Assembly: GCF_020509005.1 (NCBI RefSeq)
Contig: NC_063017.1
Location: 4,092,001 to 4,156,000 of the forward strand
Direction: 5' to 3'
Length of the DNA: 64,000 bases
From: Fulvia fulva
Taxonomy: Eukaryota > Ascomycota > Dothideomycetes > Mycosphaerellales > Mycosphaerellaceae
Part shown: positions 1 to 10,909 of the stretch, in pieces
Layout: each line of letters starts with the position of its first letter
Position numbering within the stretch: position 1 is the stretch's first letter
Translations under genes and position numbers: made by a program
The notes under the pieces: model-generated
What the model saw: the letters and a program-made list of their open reading frames with translations, nothing else
What the model was told of the DNA's origin: nothing
The model's database searches: none

Positions 1-548
1 TAGCTCGGGTTCTGAATGCTCGCCGCAGCCAGAACCATCGCAGCAGTGCCGTAATTGACAGAAGGTGCGCCGGTGATGCCGCCCATCCAGTTCGACCAGC
101 CAGTCAACCACGCTGCAAATGGTCCCCAACCAGGAGGCGCGAGCACAGCAGCAGCGTAGTACAGTCCTCCGGAAGTTGGCATGGAGCTACATAGCTCTGC
201 CATACTCGCAGCGACGGACTGGATCCCGATCATAGCGATAAGCCAGCCCCATGTCATGCCCGCTGTGCCGGCGTAGCCCATGCCATAGTATAGCGTTGAC
301 GCGAAAGATAGCAGAAGGCCGAGCACTGCGAAGCTGACACAGAAGGTCGTCCAGAGGTTGAACTCGCGCTTGAACTCTGGCTTGTAACCTAGAGCCGCCA
401 ATACTTCTTCATCAGCATCCCATGCTGCTTCGCCGTCGTTGATTGGAATATCACCGTCTTCCAGGACAGAGGTGACAGGTTCCTCGGCGACGCTGCGTTG
501 CCTTGCTGTGGTGGTGGACGTGACGCTTGCGATGCGCTTCTCCGACAT
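1..548 (-). CDS. APC-superfamily amino acid/GABA/choline-type permease, N-terminal part
   Basis: The start codon is at 548-546 and the frame stays open to the window edge, giving about 182 residues of a longer protein. It begins with a hydrophilic, Ser/Thr-rich cytosolic tail (MSEKRIASVTS...). An acidic stretch follows, then LGYKPEFKREFNLWTTF, which is typical of the segment just before the first helix in fungal GABA/choline permeases. The first helices follow, with the family-typical stretches MPTSGGLYYAAAVLAPPGW and WLTGWSNWMGG. By family this is a plasma-membrane (or vacuolar) 12-helix transporter for amino acids, GABA, choline or polyamine. The substrate cannot be read from this part. The remaining helices lie outside the window. 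Confidence 0.85.
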   Translation of the reverse strand, partial: MSEKRIASVTSTTTARQRSVAEEPVTSVLEDGDIPINDGEAAWDADEEVLAALGYKPEFKREFNLWTTFCVSFAVLGLLLSFASTLYYGMGYAGTAGMTWGWLIAMIGIQSVAASMAELCSSMPTSGGLYYAAAVLAPPGWGPFAAWLTGWSNWMGGITGAPSVNYGTAAMVLAAASIQNPS

Positions 549-1227
549 CGTTCGAAGCTGCTAGGCCGATGATCCACAGCCGCTCTGTGAGGAAGATTAG
601 CTGTCAAAGGCTGTAAAGAGGCGAAAGCACAGACTGAACTCAAGGACGACGGCCCTAAGTAGCGACAACAGCTGCAACTCAAGCCTTTTGCCCAGCGCTA
701 TCATCGTTCATGCTGTAGCTATCGTAGGCTCTGCAATGTGAAGGTGCATTGCGCGTTTTGGGAACGCATGTGTGAGGCTCACTGACCAACCAGATCCTCT
801 CACTGCAACCACCGAACTCAAACTCGCGTGCACAGCCCGGCACAGATGAGGGGTTCAGATAGGCCAGACTTCTTAGCCATCTATAGCATTGGGCATAGAT
901 AGCTTATCTTGATGTACAGCTGCAGCTTGGCAACATCCTTGCGAATCGTTTCAGGCCTCGAAGGCGTGCAGTCGCGACCGAGACATGTGGATAAATTTTG
1001 CTGAGGAAACATTGCCGGTCAGTAGTATACATGTTGAAGCGCCAGTGACGGCCAAGAAGAACAAGCAGCTTCGCATTGCACATTATCTGTGGACATAGAA
1101 CATCGTGCGGCCCTCGAGCCGTCTTACTCCGCCACCCAAACTATCGTACTCCTTCGCTAAAGTGCAGCAATAACATCATGTCTATCGTTCCGTACAGTCG
1201 TCAACTTCAGTACCATCCATAGTATCC
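549..1227. other. Intergenic: permease promoter and CAF1 3' flank
   Basis: About 680 bases between two minus-strand genes. I see no protein-like frame, RNA gene or repeat. It should hold the promoter and 5' UTR of the permease (right next to 549) and the 3' UTR of the CAF1-like gene (towards 1227). Confidence 0.5.
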
Positions 1228-3248
1228 CTACTTGCTATACTGGAAGTTCCCGAAGCCAGCGCCGTAGTGAGGCCCCGGTGTCTGATTGTTGAGCCCGGCG
1301 TGCTGGGTGGTCGGCGTTGATGGGTTATTGGGTGTAAGAGTATTGACACCCCCTAAGCCAGCCAGGCCGCCAGTACCATTCACTTGTCCTGGTGTGCTTT
1401 GCGCTGCGAAGAACTCCTCCCGGTACTGCTGACTCGCAGGAGCCGCGACGCCATGGAGACCGTAAATCTGATCGGCCAGGGTCTCGTCAAGCTGTCCACC
1501 GAAGATCTTGCTCTTCATCGCCCAAAATACCTGACCAGTCAACCAGGCGTCGGAGCCTGCTGTGTGTGCTTGTCCGATTCGGGTACAGCCCAGCTCCTCT
1601 GCAAGATCTGTAAGACCAGACTTCTGACCAAGAGCATCCACCACAGACGCAGCTTGCTCGGAGAGTCGTTGGGTACTACGCACTCGCTGAGCGTGTCGCA
1701 GGAGGAACTTGATGTCCCACAGCTTGGGGAAGTAGATCTTCACCAGGTTGAAGAACTCGGTCTGGTCCATGGGTAACGCGTCGTTGGAGAGCAGCTTGAT
1801 GAGATAGCCAAAATCGTATCCGGAATGGAAGCTGAGCCAGTGTACATCAGGATTGAAGGCTAGGCCAGACGTTGTGAGCAGTGAACCAAAGGTTTCGGGT
1901 GACATGCCATGCTCGAGATGCCGCCCGAAGTCAACACCACTCGACTTGAGCAGCTCAATAGATGAATCAGACGACATGTCCTCGTCGATATTGAACTGGA
2001 AGTTGAAGACCCATGTGCAAGGGATGTTCTGTCCGAGTAGATTGTTGCCGTACGTTTGCCTGCCATTCATCGAAGAAGAGACACTTGAGTCTTGCGTGGG
2101 TGGAAGTTCGCCTTCCGGTGTCCATAGAGTGATGCCAACCTGGATAGGCTTCAGAATGTCGACGTTACATCGTAAAGTCTGATAGTGGTATTCCGCCTTG
2201 CTGCCTTGGAAGTTGCCAATGGGTCGCGCAACGATACCTGGAAACTCGGCATCCATCGAAACGTAGGGGTACTTTTGCACCAGCTGTCGCAGTAGGTGCA
2301 TCTCAGATTCTAGATTGTGTCGCCAGACCTCTCGTATCCTTGCTGCTGCGCCAGTCTTGATAGCCATTCCCGATGCTTCCATCTGATGTCCATGTTCTTG
2401 CATCGCTGCACCTCTTGCGAAGCCGGCTTGCGCTGCGGCCGACCCTAGTCCCTGTCCTTGCCCGCCCATCATACCGCCGTTGAAGGTAGAAGTGCCTCCG
2501 CCAGCACTGAATGCAGATGTACCGTACGGAGAGCTTGGGTTGAAAGGTGAAATGCCGCCATTCAATGCGCTGTTACCAAATGCGTGGTGCGAGTTGATGG
2601 TGCTCGGTAAGTGCGATGTTTGCGATTGGTAGTGAGAGGTCTGCGGTATCGAATGTTGTGGATTGAGGTGCGCGAAAGGGTTCGACATGTGCGAGGGATG
2701 CATCCTGCCCACAGCTGGAGGCATGGTTGGTGTCGCGACGCTGGGAGACGGAGAAAGTTGTGTTTGGTCCTCTGATTCCGATGAACCAGACTCGGCGATT
2801 AACTCTTGAGCGCTTCTGTTGCTTACTCTTCCGTGGTGGCCGTGGCCGCGCCCTGCTTGCCGCTTCGTCCTTTTTCTTCGAGCCTGCCTCGTTAGATTTC
2901 GGGGCTCGAAATCACCGCTGTCTTCCCGTGGCAGTGTCCGTGCGGTGGTCGAGCTGGAGGGAGACGGTGAAGGTCGTGAAGGAGATGGTGGATGTCCACC
3001 GAGTCTTGTTACTTCTTGTAGCTGTGCCTGGAACGGTCCTGCGTCCGGGCGCTGCTGACCGTGATCTGGCGGAGGGGTGTGATTGTTGTGTTGGAAGGTC
3101 TGTGTAGGAAGATGCGGGGCTGGACTGTGAGTCTGCGATGGTTGCGCTACTACTGGCTGTGCAGTATGATCTGCACTATCTCCAGATGTTTCTGTTCGTG
3201 ACCGCCGTTCCTGGTCCTGATCTCGGATGGGGGTGTTTGAAGTATTCA
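1228..3248 (-). CDS. CAF1: CCR4-NOT complex deadenylase subunit CAF1/POP2
   Basis: A frame of about 673 residues. The first 300 are low complexity (Ser, Pro, Gln, His, Gly-rich) and probably disordered. The DEDD-type 3'-5' exoribonuclease fold runs from about residue 303 (IREVWRHNLESEM) to 580. Catalytic residues are visible: D333 and E335 in SMDAEFPG, D479 in GYDFGYL, and H562 plus D567 in AHTAGSDAW. The family shortens mRNA poly(A) tails within CCR4-NOT in the cytoplasm. A Gly/Asn-rich tail follows the domain. The long N-terminal extension is much larger than the compact animal CNOT7/8. The frame has no genomic ATG at its start (a GTG lies at 3249-3247). A branch-point-like CTAAC and an AG acceptor lie just upstream, so a first exon is likely: perhaps 3312-3429, whose final A would complete an ATG with the TG at 3248-3247. 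That exon is inferred. Confidence 0.93.
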
Positions 3249-3601
3249 CTGGCAGTCACACTCGGTTAGCAGGCTAGCAAGATGGGCACGTGAAGGTGTC
3301 TTCTTGGGTACTAGTCGCTATCGCTGCCGAGATGTGAAGTTCGTGATGAGGTTGTGGAGTTCCGGTTCGGATAGTCTCGATGGTTCGATGTGTAGTGTTG
3401 ATGGTGTGCTGTATGGCTGGGTATAGCATAGAACCACATTGATGTTGCTTGCTCCCGTATGCGGAGGGAAGCCGCGGACATGGATTGCATCTCTTGGCGT
3501 GGAGGAGCTTCCCGCCGGCGACATCACATCAACACAACTTCCTCCTAGCGACAGCCATTGCGCGCCGGATAACATCTCGCCGTACCACGAACTCTCTCAC
3601 A

Positions 3602-3936
3602 ATGTACCGAACACTCATCAGGATGGCGCCCAAGCCAAACGTCACCGGCTTCGACCCACAGAAGTTCGCAGCAGCGGCAGGACAACCGAAGAATGACCCA
3701 TGGGCACGAGCGTAAGCATCATGAGCTACTGCAGATCGCATGGCGGTGTCTAACACATCTACAGTGAGGCATGGAGATATACTGGCCCTTTCACACGATG
3801 GAACCGCTTCAAGGGCTCTTTCCCGGGACTCGGCATTGCGACAGTGGCATTCGCCGGCTACCTTGTATACGAACAAGTCTTCCTTGGCGGCGATGTACAC
3901 CACGCGACTTCAGTGGATGAAGTCAAGACGAGCTAG
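3602..3936 (+). CDS. NDUFB3: NADH:ubiquinone oxidoreductase (complex I) B12/NDUFB3-type subunit
   Basis: Two exons, 3602-3711 and 3765-3936, with an intron GTAAGC...ACAG between them. The spliced product is 93 residues. The diagnostic stretch NDPWARAEAWRYTGPFTRW spans the intron and corresponds to the conserved DPW-x-R-x-EAWR motif of NDUFB3. A single transmembrane helix follows (LGIATVAFAGYLVYEQVFL), then a short His/Asp tail. The family is an accessory subunit of the mitochondrial inner-membrane arm of complex I. A second in-frame ATG at 3623 would remove seven residues, and I cannot tell which is used. The gene diverges from the CAF1-like gene, with only a few hundred bases shared between them as promoter. 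Confidence 0.88.
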
Positions 3937-4661
3937 AGGGAAGGTGGTGGATATGTGTACAGATGCGGCATTGGCATGGCGTTCGAGGAGCATGGGAATG
4001 AGATTATACCAGTACAGGAAGATGAGCAGAGGATGAGGTGGGGAGGCTTCGTGCGAAGAGGAGGGTAGAGACCTCCACTGCTGCGAACTGCTAAAGAGCG
4101 TCCAACGATACTGCGGGTCACGAGAGGGCATGGGAAGAGCAGACAGATAAGGAAGGCACACCACACAAAGTCGGCTCTGATCATTGATTACATGTACTCA
4201 CGATGCTCAAGCCTCGAACACGTCACAATGCAAGTGCAAGACCCGTCATACATTCAAGATCTAGCCGGACGGGTTGGGCCTCGCAGCCAGGCATTACGGG
4301 TATGAGCAACAAGTACCACTTGCATTTCATCGGTGCCCCTTGTGCCAGTCTCGCTTTCGAGTAGGGTCGCCTCCGCTGTTCATAGATCAAGCTTACCTGC
4401 GGCTTAGTGCGTGAAGAAAGTAGTGAGAGCGCGCCACGCGCTCACTGCCGCTCTGTTCACACCTCCCTAGCGCGCAAAGCGTGGGCCCCTCTTCTATTTC
4501 TACCTTGCCTGCACTTCTTCTCTTCCAGCTCACCTTCAGACAGTCGGAACCGCTTCCAAGCATCGCGCATTACGACACTCTTGCAATACGCGACTGCCAA
4601 TCATCAACGCACCAAATCCATCTCCAGTCCAGCATCAGCCACTGTGCTACCCATCAGCAGA
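3937..4661. other. Intergenic, no gene seen
   Basis: Holds the 3' flank of the NDUFB3-type gene and the 5' flank and likely pyrimidine-rich 5' UTR (from about 4490) of the next gene. A frame open from 4407 starts with GTG and reads as low-complexity UTR-like sequence, so I did not count it as coding. Confidence 0.4.
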
Positions 4662-5264
4662 ATGCCCTCACCAAATAACAACCCGGCTAACATCGCTAAT
4701 ACCAACATGAGCACCGACACGTTCAAGACCGACAAGGACTTTGCCGACATTGAGCTCGGTCCAAACCCCCTCATGGCCGACACCTACTACACCAACGGCC
4801 GCGCTGCTTGGGACACCGGCTTGCCCAGTCCTCCCGAGTACACCGGCCCAGGCATCATCCAACCACGCACCGCCACCAAAGGCAAACTCCGCACCCGCCT
4901 CGCCAACTACACCACCAAGGCAAAGCGACTCCTTCCTCTTCTCGCCTACATCACCTCCGCCGCCTTCGCCCTCCCCGGCCTCATCTTCCTCGGCCGCGAC
5001 TTCCACAACAACGGCGTGTGCGGCAGCACCGACATGGAGCAGGTGCCACTTCCGCAATTCCATTGGATCGTGTACACCCTGTTGTGGATGGTTCTGATGA
5101 TGGTGGAATGTATCAATCGTCTCTACACAAGCAAGAAGGGAGAGCACGTCAAGGAGGCGGTGAGGGTTATGATGGGACCGTTGTTTTTGGGGGTCTGTAT
5201 TTTGGCGGCGGCGGCGATCGCTTGTGCTGCTAAGGGAAGGTGTGGTGAGGGAGAGCAGGCGTAG
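4662..5264 (+). CDS. Small membrane protein of unknown function, three predicted helices
   Basis: I start this 200-residue protein at the ATG at 4662 (MPSPNNNPANIAN); an in-frame ATG 15 codons further on (MSTDTF) is an alternative. The N-terminal half is hydrophilic, with a PSPPEYTGPG stretch and a Lys/Arg-rich segment just before the first helix. Three hydrophobic helices follow: LLPLLAYITSAAFALPGLIF, FHWIVYTLLWMVLMMVECI and MMGPLFLGVCILAAAAIACA. The tail is short and ends EGEQA. I do not recognise the family. The layout fits a small fungal integral membrane protein with a cytosolic basic N-terminal region. No intron is needed. Confidence 0.65.
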   Translation: MPSPNNNPANIANTNMSTDTFKTDKDFADIELGPNPLMADTYYTNGRAAWDTGLPSPPEYTGPGIIQPRTATKGKLRTRLANYTTKAKRLLPLLAYITSAAFALPGLIFLGRDFHNNGVCGSTDMEQVPLPQFHWIVYTLLWMVLMMVECINRLYTSKKGEHVKEAVRVMMGPLFLGVCILAAAAIACAAKGRCGEGEQA

Positions 5265-5590
5265 TTTGGGGTTCGAGTGAGACTTGGAAGGCGGTGCTGC
5301 TGACGAGATGGGTGGAAGCATGGGGACGACAGTAGGGATCGAGTGTGCGTGTGGAGTGCATGTGCATGTGCTTCGAGAGCGGTGATGAGGTCAGAAGCAT
5401 TGAGAGAGATTTCTGCGTCTTGAAAGCAAGGCGCGAACTCGAGATACGGAAGCAAAAGTTGACACGAGATGTTGGATGCTGCTTGCCACCTCCAAGCCAC
5501 TGAAAGGCCGCTCGGCGCCTGCAAAGTGTCACATAGTTTGGAGACACGGCAAACACAAATGACATGGCATACAAGATCCCATATCCACTT
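5265..5590. other. Convergent intergenic spacer
   Basis: About 330 bases between convergent genes, holding both 3' flanks. I see no further gene. Confidence 0.4.
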
Positions 5591-7303
5591 CTACTCCTCG
5601 TCCCCATGCTCTTCAACCCACCTCTCCATCCTCTCCACATCCTTCACCACCCTCTCCAGCGCCTTTTGATTCTTCTCAATCTCCTCTCGTACCGTCTCCT
5701 TCGCTCTCACGGCCCCTTCAGGCAACTGCTCCTCCCACTTCTCGACCTTTTCCACCTCCTTACCACTAAATTCAACCCAAAAAGTTTCCGTCTCAATCCT
5801 CTCCCTTATCCCCGGGCCACCTAGTCTCTTCCTCCCGGTCGCCTCTGCGAACGTCCTGCCCGGACAAAGGCGAGCGGCGTCTGCTTGCGCAGCCTCGAGG
5901 GCTTTGGCGTGGATTGTGGCCTTGTTCCTATCCAGACGTTGGCGGGCGAGGAATGCATCTTCGGACTCGCCTTGCCGGCGTTCGGGATCGATGCGAGGGC
6001 GCTGGACACGAAGCCATTCTCGTTCCCAGAGTGGTAAATCGCCTTCTTTCTGACATACCCCACCAGGACAGAGATGATCAGCCTTCTCCCGTCGTTCTTT
6101 CAAATCCTCAAGGTTGCGGAGCTTTCTCTGCTCGACGACCCAGAGATTAAAGCGGGCAAGCCATTCTTCATCAACATCCTTGGCATCAGCAAGTTCCTGC
6201 TGATGACGCTCGACATCTTGGGCACAGTATTTTGTCCAGCCTTCATAACATTCTACTTGTCGTAGTGGGTCCTCAGCGTCATACTTAGCGCGCTCGGCGG
6301 CGTAGGCACGGTGCTGGTCAATTTCGAAGGCTTCGCCGTTGAAAATAGTGGGCCAGCCGTGTTTGAGGTATAAAGATACGAGGACTTCCTTCGGCAGACG
6401 CCATTCTCCGCCGTTGTATTCGCCCTGCGCGGGCATGATCTTGAGCTCGCGGTAATAGCGATTGATGTCTCTGAGGACGTCTCCGGCGTGCCTGGAGTCA
6501 ATGTGTTCGAAGCTGTTGGTGTTTTGGCTTACGTCTGCTTCCTTGGCTTCACGGCTTTCTTCGTCGTTGAGGATCTCGAAACCTTCGTCGAAGTCGACAC
6601 CTTCGGTCTCTTCTTGACGTAGTTGTTCCAGCTCGTTGACACCTTCTTCATCCTCTTCCTCGTCATCGCTCCAGAACTCGCTGCTGCCATGGCTGCTACT
6701 GTCATCGTCATCAGAGCCCTCCTCGTCGTCCACATACCCACACTCGCTACTGTCATTGCCCCAGTCACTCTTCTCGCTCTCGTCCCCGATGTGTTTCCTG
6801 TACTCCGCTCTCAACCCTGGATCTGTAGTCCCCCATCCCTCCTGGTCCACAATCCAAATCCTGTGCAATCTCGCATCGTACACTATAACACTCTGATGAT
6901 TCCCCATGTTACTCAACGGCGTGAACCAAGGCCTCATGTATGGTCCATTCTCTGCTTCATAGTCCTCGCCTTGGGGACTCGCGTAGAATGGATCACGACC
7001 TTGCTCAATATCTCCGGATTCAGTAGGGTTGAAGAAGGCTCCACCATGGAAGAAGTCGCGAGCTTCGGTTTGGGTGGGGTCGATGTAGGGAAGGAGGGTG
7101 TAGAGGTGACGGATAGATGGGTCGAGACCATGTCTATCGTAGGTCTCTTGCAGGTGGACAAGTTCGTGGGGACCCCGTACGATGCTCTCGGGGTCGACGT
7201 AGCGGAGCTCTGCCAATGTTTCGTAGATCTGGAGGAGTAAGTCGGCCACTTCTTGGAGTTGTGTTCGTTGTTGGGCGGAGAGGTCTGTTAAGATTGAGGA
7301 CAT
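5591..7303 (-). CDS. Acidic protein of unknown function, coiled-coil C-terminus
   Basis: A single uninterrupted frame of 570 residues with ATG at 7303. Residues 1-160 look folded (RHLYTLLPYIDPTQTEARDF, then WFTPLSNMGNHQSVIVYDAR and IWIVDQEGW). Next comes a very acidic, Ser-rich linker (DDEEGSDDDDSSSHGSSEFW) and a central helical part with several Trp and Tyr. The last 60 residues are a charged heptad-like coiled coil (VREEIEKNQKALERVVKDVE) ending EEHGDEE. The N-terminal segment has the feel of a conserved fungal family, but I cannot name it. The length, lack of internal stops and normal codon use argue that it is a real gene. Confidence 0.75.
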   Translation of the reverse strand: MSSILTDLSAQQRTQLQEVADLLLQIYETLAELRYVDPESIVRGPHELVHLQETYDRHGLDPSIRHLYTLLPYIDPTQTEARDFFHGGAFFNPTESGDIEQGRDPFYASPQGEDYEAENGPYMRPWFTPLSNMGNHQSVIVYDARLHRIWIVDQEGWGTTDPGLRAEYRKHIGDESEKSDWGNDSSECGYVDDEEGSDDDDSSSHGSSEFWSDDEEEDEEGVNELEQLRQEETEGVDFDEGFEILNDEESREAKEADVSQNTNSFEHIDSRHAGDVLRDINRYYRELKIMPAQGEYNGGEWRLPKEVLVSLYLKHGWPTIFNGEAFEIDQHRAYAAERAKYDAEDPLRQVECYEGWTKYCAQDVERHQQELADAKDVDEEWLARFNLWVVEQRKLRNLEDLKERREKADHLCPGGVCQKEGDLPLWEREWLRVQRPRIDPERRQGESEDAFLARQRLDRNKATIHAKALEAAQADAARLCPGRTFAEATGRKRLGGPGIRERIETETFWVEFSGKEVEKVEKWEEQLPEGAVRAKETVREEIEKNQKALERVVKDVERMERWVEEHGDEE

Positions 7304-8361
7304 GTTGTCATGTGCTGTTCTCAGTGCACTGTAAGGGTATCGCAGGACAGGTGCTGTGCTTGAAGAGAAGACGAGAGCTTGCGATCAAGAGATGCGGTTG
7401 CCGGTGTTTGTGGTATGTACAAATGTGGAACGCCCACGCGTCTTACCGTCTCAAGCGTGGGCAGACGTAGGCAGAAGTGCCAATGGGAGTGATAGCCGCT
7501 AGTCGAATGTTGCTTGCAGCCTTGCGTAGCGAGGTACTGTAAGTGTTCACAATGTTCTGCGTGTGATGCCAAGGATTGCGCGCATGTGAAAGATGTGGTG
7601 GTGGGTGTTGAGGTGCTCCATGTGTCTCGGCTGTCGCAGGCCCGCGCGATGTTCCAATTCAGGATAGTTCCGTCTCAGCCGATTTATCCCAATCCATCTT
7701 GCCGTTCACCTTCACTTCCATTTCTCCGTCACGTCTCGTCCGGATGCTAGCACCCCACCTGCCCACCACGTGCCCACCCACCTGCAGTGCACTGCATTGT
7801 AGCGGCACGCCTGACCTCGGCGCTTCGCCTCTCCTCGTATTCATGACTCTGTGGCGCGCTCAATACAACAACAGCCAATACTCGCCGTTGATGCCCTGGC
7901 GTCTTTGCGCGAACGCAAACTCCATACTGGACACCACGGAAGGCGGCGCCTCACAATGTTGGCCCTTCGAACGGAAGTCATGCAAGGCAATCTATTGTCC
8001 CCCAGCCACTGCGAGTCTGCGAGGCGTTCGCCCGGGCCGGCAGTCTTGCTTCGTGACTTAGGAGGTACAGTATCTCGGCAGCCAGCCACAACATCACCTG
8101 TCGGCTCGCCTCCTGCATGGCTACAAACTCTATGTCCGCGAACGTGATGACCTATTCCAGCTAGGGGCGCTGATCAGCGAGAGTCTGCACCAGATCTTCG
8201 TGTCCCTGCTCTGACCTAATAAGCAACCAAGAGAGCTGGGCTTTGTGCTTTCTCCGCATTGAGTACTTCTCCAACACGATGTCTTCGGCCTGAGGGCGGC
8301 AGCTTTCGAACACGTTCTCCTTCTTCTTTGTTTCTGACCTGCTTCGAGCTGTGCTTGAGGC
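7304..8361. other. Intergenic between divergent genes
   Basis: About 1.06 kb with no protein-like frame, RNA gene or clear repeat. It must contain the promoters of the acidic protein (-) and of the CFEM/rhodopsin receptor (+). The region 8240-8361 is pyrimidine-rich just upstream of the receptor ATG, as in fungal 5' UTRs. Confidence 0.4.
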
Positions 8362-9666
8362 ATGAGGGTCTTCTGGTTGTGCATTCCAGCTGGCCTGTTG
8401 TGTCAGGGAAGACAGGTACTGCCGAGTCCGATCCAGAGGGCTTCTGTCCAACAAGTCACTTCGAATACCGCGCAAGGACTGGCTGCCTGCACCCAAACAT
8501 GTCTGGAACAATACCCTGGCCCACTCGTCTGTACGCACAAAGCTCTGTTCGACTCCGACATCACCAAATGCGTGCAGACGACCTGCCCTCTTCTGACAGA
8601 CCTGCTCACATGGGAGAACCGCTATGCTGAAGAGTGCGGACTGGAAGCTAGAGATGATGGCGCTAGAGAGCTTGTCATCGCATATGTCTTCTTTGGGATC
8701 TCGACTCTATCTGCAGCAGCTCGCCTGCTTTCGCGCTCTCGCTGGCTCGAGGGCCCTGGATTCTGGTGGGACGATTGGATCATGCTGGCCATGTGGTTCA
8801 TTACCATCGAGATGGCAGTCTGTCCATTTTTCTCTCGCACATATTGGAGCGGACGGGATGTCATTGGCTTCGTCACTGTCCACGACATTGAGCGAGTACT
8901 TATGTGGACCTATGTCAGCGAGCCGTTCTATCTAATCGGCACATTCGGCACGAAGCTGGTGTGGGTGTTCCTGTACCTTCGGATGTGGGAGGCTAATACT
9001 ATGTTTCGAAAGCTTTGCTGGGTTACCGTGGGCCTTTTGGCCGTAGTCATGGTAGGGTACCCCATCGGCGCAATCGTTACTCTCTGGCCGCATCGCTACT
9101 ATATCGGCGAATCAGCCATCGTCCGACAGAACTTCTGGGGAATCGATCTCATCCCTGCGGTAATAGCGATCGGCGTACAGATTGTCCTTTTCGACTTCTG
9201 GACACTTTTACTTCCCATACCCAAGCTCATCAGACTGACTGGCGTTTCAAAGCAACGACGCACAGCAATCTGTGCAGTCATTCTGCTCGGCTTCGTGGTC
9301 ACGGGTTGCAGTATCGTTCGCCTCACCGTCATCCTGCCTCTACAGGATTCACGAAACCCGAACTGGGACTTTGGGCACTTCGGCACCTGGAGCGAAATCG
9401 AGCTGCATCTGTCCATGATCAGCTGTAACCTTCCGGCGATAGCAGGTCTTGTGCATCGTATGATGTTACGACGCCGACGAATGACGAGTATTGGATTCGA
9501 AGACGAGCTCGAGGACTCCGATGGGCGGTCGAAGTCGAGAACACTCACTACTAAGACGGGCCAATCGATTGACATTGAAGAGGGAAGCACTTTCGAGGCC
9601 GAACTGGTGGAAGACGAGAGTGGCAAGATCGTGATGCGGAAGAAGAAGCGCGAACAACCGGGATGA
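8362..9666 (+). CDS. CFEM-like plus fungal rhodopsin-domain seven-helix receptor (PTH11-like)
   Basis: A single 434-residue frame. A short hydrophobic N-terminus (MRVFWLCIPAGLLCQG) may be a signal peptide. A cysteine-rich ectodomain follows, with the spacing CTQTC...VCTHK...KCVQTTC...EECG. This resembles a CFEM module, though I cannot place all eight cysteines confidently. Seven helices follow from about residue 103 (VIAYVFFGISTLSAAARLLS). The family-typical FWWDDWIMLAMW lies after helix 1, and GTWSEIELHLSMISCNLPAI comes before the last helix, matching the fungal integral-membrane rhodopsin domain (PTH11-type). The C-tail is cytosolic and charged. The family includes surface-sensing receptors of plant-associated fungi. 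The ligand is unknown. Confidence 0.87.
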   Translation: MRVFWLCIPAGLLCQGRQVLPSPIQRASVQQVTSNTAQGLAACTQTCLEQYPGPLVCTHKALFDSDITKCVQTTCPLLTDLLTWENRYAEECGLEARDDGARELVIAYVFFGISTLSAAARLLSRSRWLEGPGFWWDDWIMLAMWFITIEMAVCPFFSRTYWSGRDVIGFVTVHDIERVLMWTYVSEPFYLIGTFGTKLVWVFLYLRMWEANTMFRKLCWVTVGLLAVVMVGYPIGAIVTLWPHRYYIGESAIVRQNFWGIDLIPAVIAIGVQIVLFDFWTLLLPIPKLIRLTGVSKQRRTAICAVILLGFVVTGCSIVRLTVILPLQDSRNPNWDFGHFGTWSEIELHLSMISCNLPAIAGLVHRMMLRRRRMTSIGFEDELEDSDGRSKSRTLTTKTGQSIDIEEGSTFEAELVEDESGKIVMRKKKREQPG

Positions 9667-10598
9667 AGCTACCCACGAACTTGGACAACCACCCATGCCA
9701 CACAGGCTGACATGGATTCGAAGCGTTGAAGAATGCATCTCACGATTTTCCGCCATCGGAGATCATACAATCTTGCAATGTCCCATAACCGAGTGTCACT
9801 GTGCGCAGGACTAGCTCGATCGTCGTTTGGACACGAATACGTTCGAGGTTGCGCACCAATACAGTCACCAGGACGAGCTCCACCGCTGGTCACACTGTGT
9901 TGTAAATGCCTACTGCTTCAAGCAGTCGCCCGTGTCTCGGCCTTCCTCGACACTGGATTTACGGTCGGTACATGGAGCACACCACGGCGGCCCAAGCTAT
10001 CAACACGTGTCCGAAGGATGCAGATCTGCGGGACATTGCTTCGGGGAAGGTGGCCAGGGCAGTAGACCAAGATGAAACTTTGGTGCTCAAGGCCGTCGAA
10101 AAGAGCATGCAAGGTTCCCCTTTTCCTGGGCTGAATCAAAGCTCATTGCTTGAAGGGCGCAAGATGCTCGACACGACGAAGGAGGATGCACAGTTCCAAT
10201 GACAGATTCGCTTAGACAAGTCGCACTTCTCTACCAGAATCGACATTATTGTATGTAGATTGTTGTCAAGCATGTCAGTGCTGACATATCAGATGAACCA
10301 GTAACAGCTTAATATTAACTTGACCACGAATACATCTTTGCACTCAACAACAGGGCGCCATCATGACCCACGCCCTCTTTCTCTTCCCGTTCCCACACCT
10401 CATCGCAACTCAAACTCTCACAGCCCGATCCTACGGCATCAATAGCACGATATCCGTGAGGCTGGTTTCAATATCAGTCTGTTATCGCTGCCAGAATACG
10501 GCAGAAAAGCAGGCAGCATAGAGGGCAGACTAGTGCGATCGACATGATTTCACCAAACAATACTCAGTTACACATTGTTTCGCAATGTCTCTCTCCTC
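9667..10598. other. Intergenic, no gene seen
   Basis: Holds the 3' flank of the receptor gene and then about 800 bases in which I find no credible coding frame, no tRNA and no hairpin unit of the kind that starts at 10599. Confidence 0.4.
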
Positions 10599-10759
10599 GA
10601 CGACTCTTTGCCTCGAATGGTGCAGTCAATAAGGTCTCTGGCATGACTTTGAGACTGTAGCTGAGCTCGGACGTGGTCGGCAAAGGACCCAAGTTACCGC
10701 CCTTGGACATTCTCATCGGTCTTCGGTTGCACTTCCAGGCTGCTGGGAGATCATCTTTT
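10599..10759 (+). ncRNA. Hairpin RNA-like unit 1 of the array
   Basis: The 5' arm (from 10599) starts GACGAC and carries AATGGTGCAGTC, an A-box-like core. The 3' arm (10729-10755) pairs with it imperfectly: GATGATCT-type pairing at the base and TGCA at the top. A T4 run follows at 10756-10759 (CATCTTTTCGC). This is one of the weaker units. Confidence 0.42.
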
Positions 10760-10909
10760 CGCATTCGCTGCCGACTGATGTTTCGACTTTTGCCGTTTTC
10801 AACGTGTTGGAGATATGTGCCAAGTTTTCATGTGCCTGGGGATGGGAAAGTGGTCTCTACATCTTCTCGCAGACGCAAATTCCACCTAGATATGCACCCT
10901 ATGACGGAG

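Noticed and set aside
4407..4661. N-terminal extension of the small membrane protein
   Set aside because: The open frame begins with GTG and is low-complexity UTR-like. The first good ATG is at 4662.
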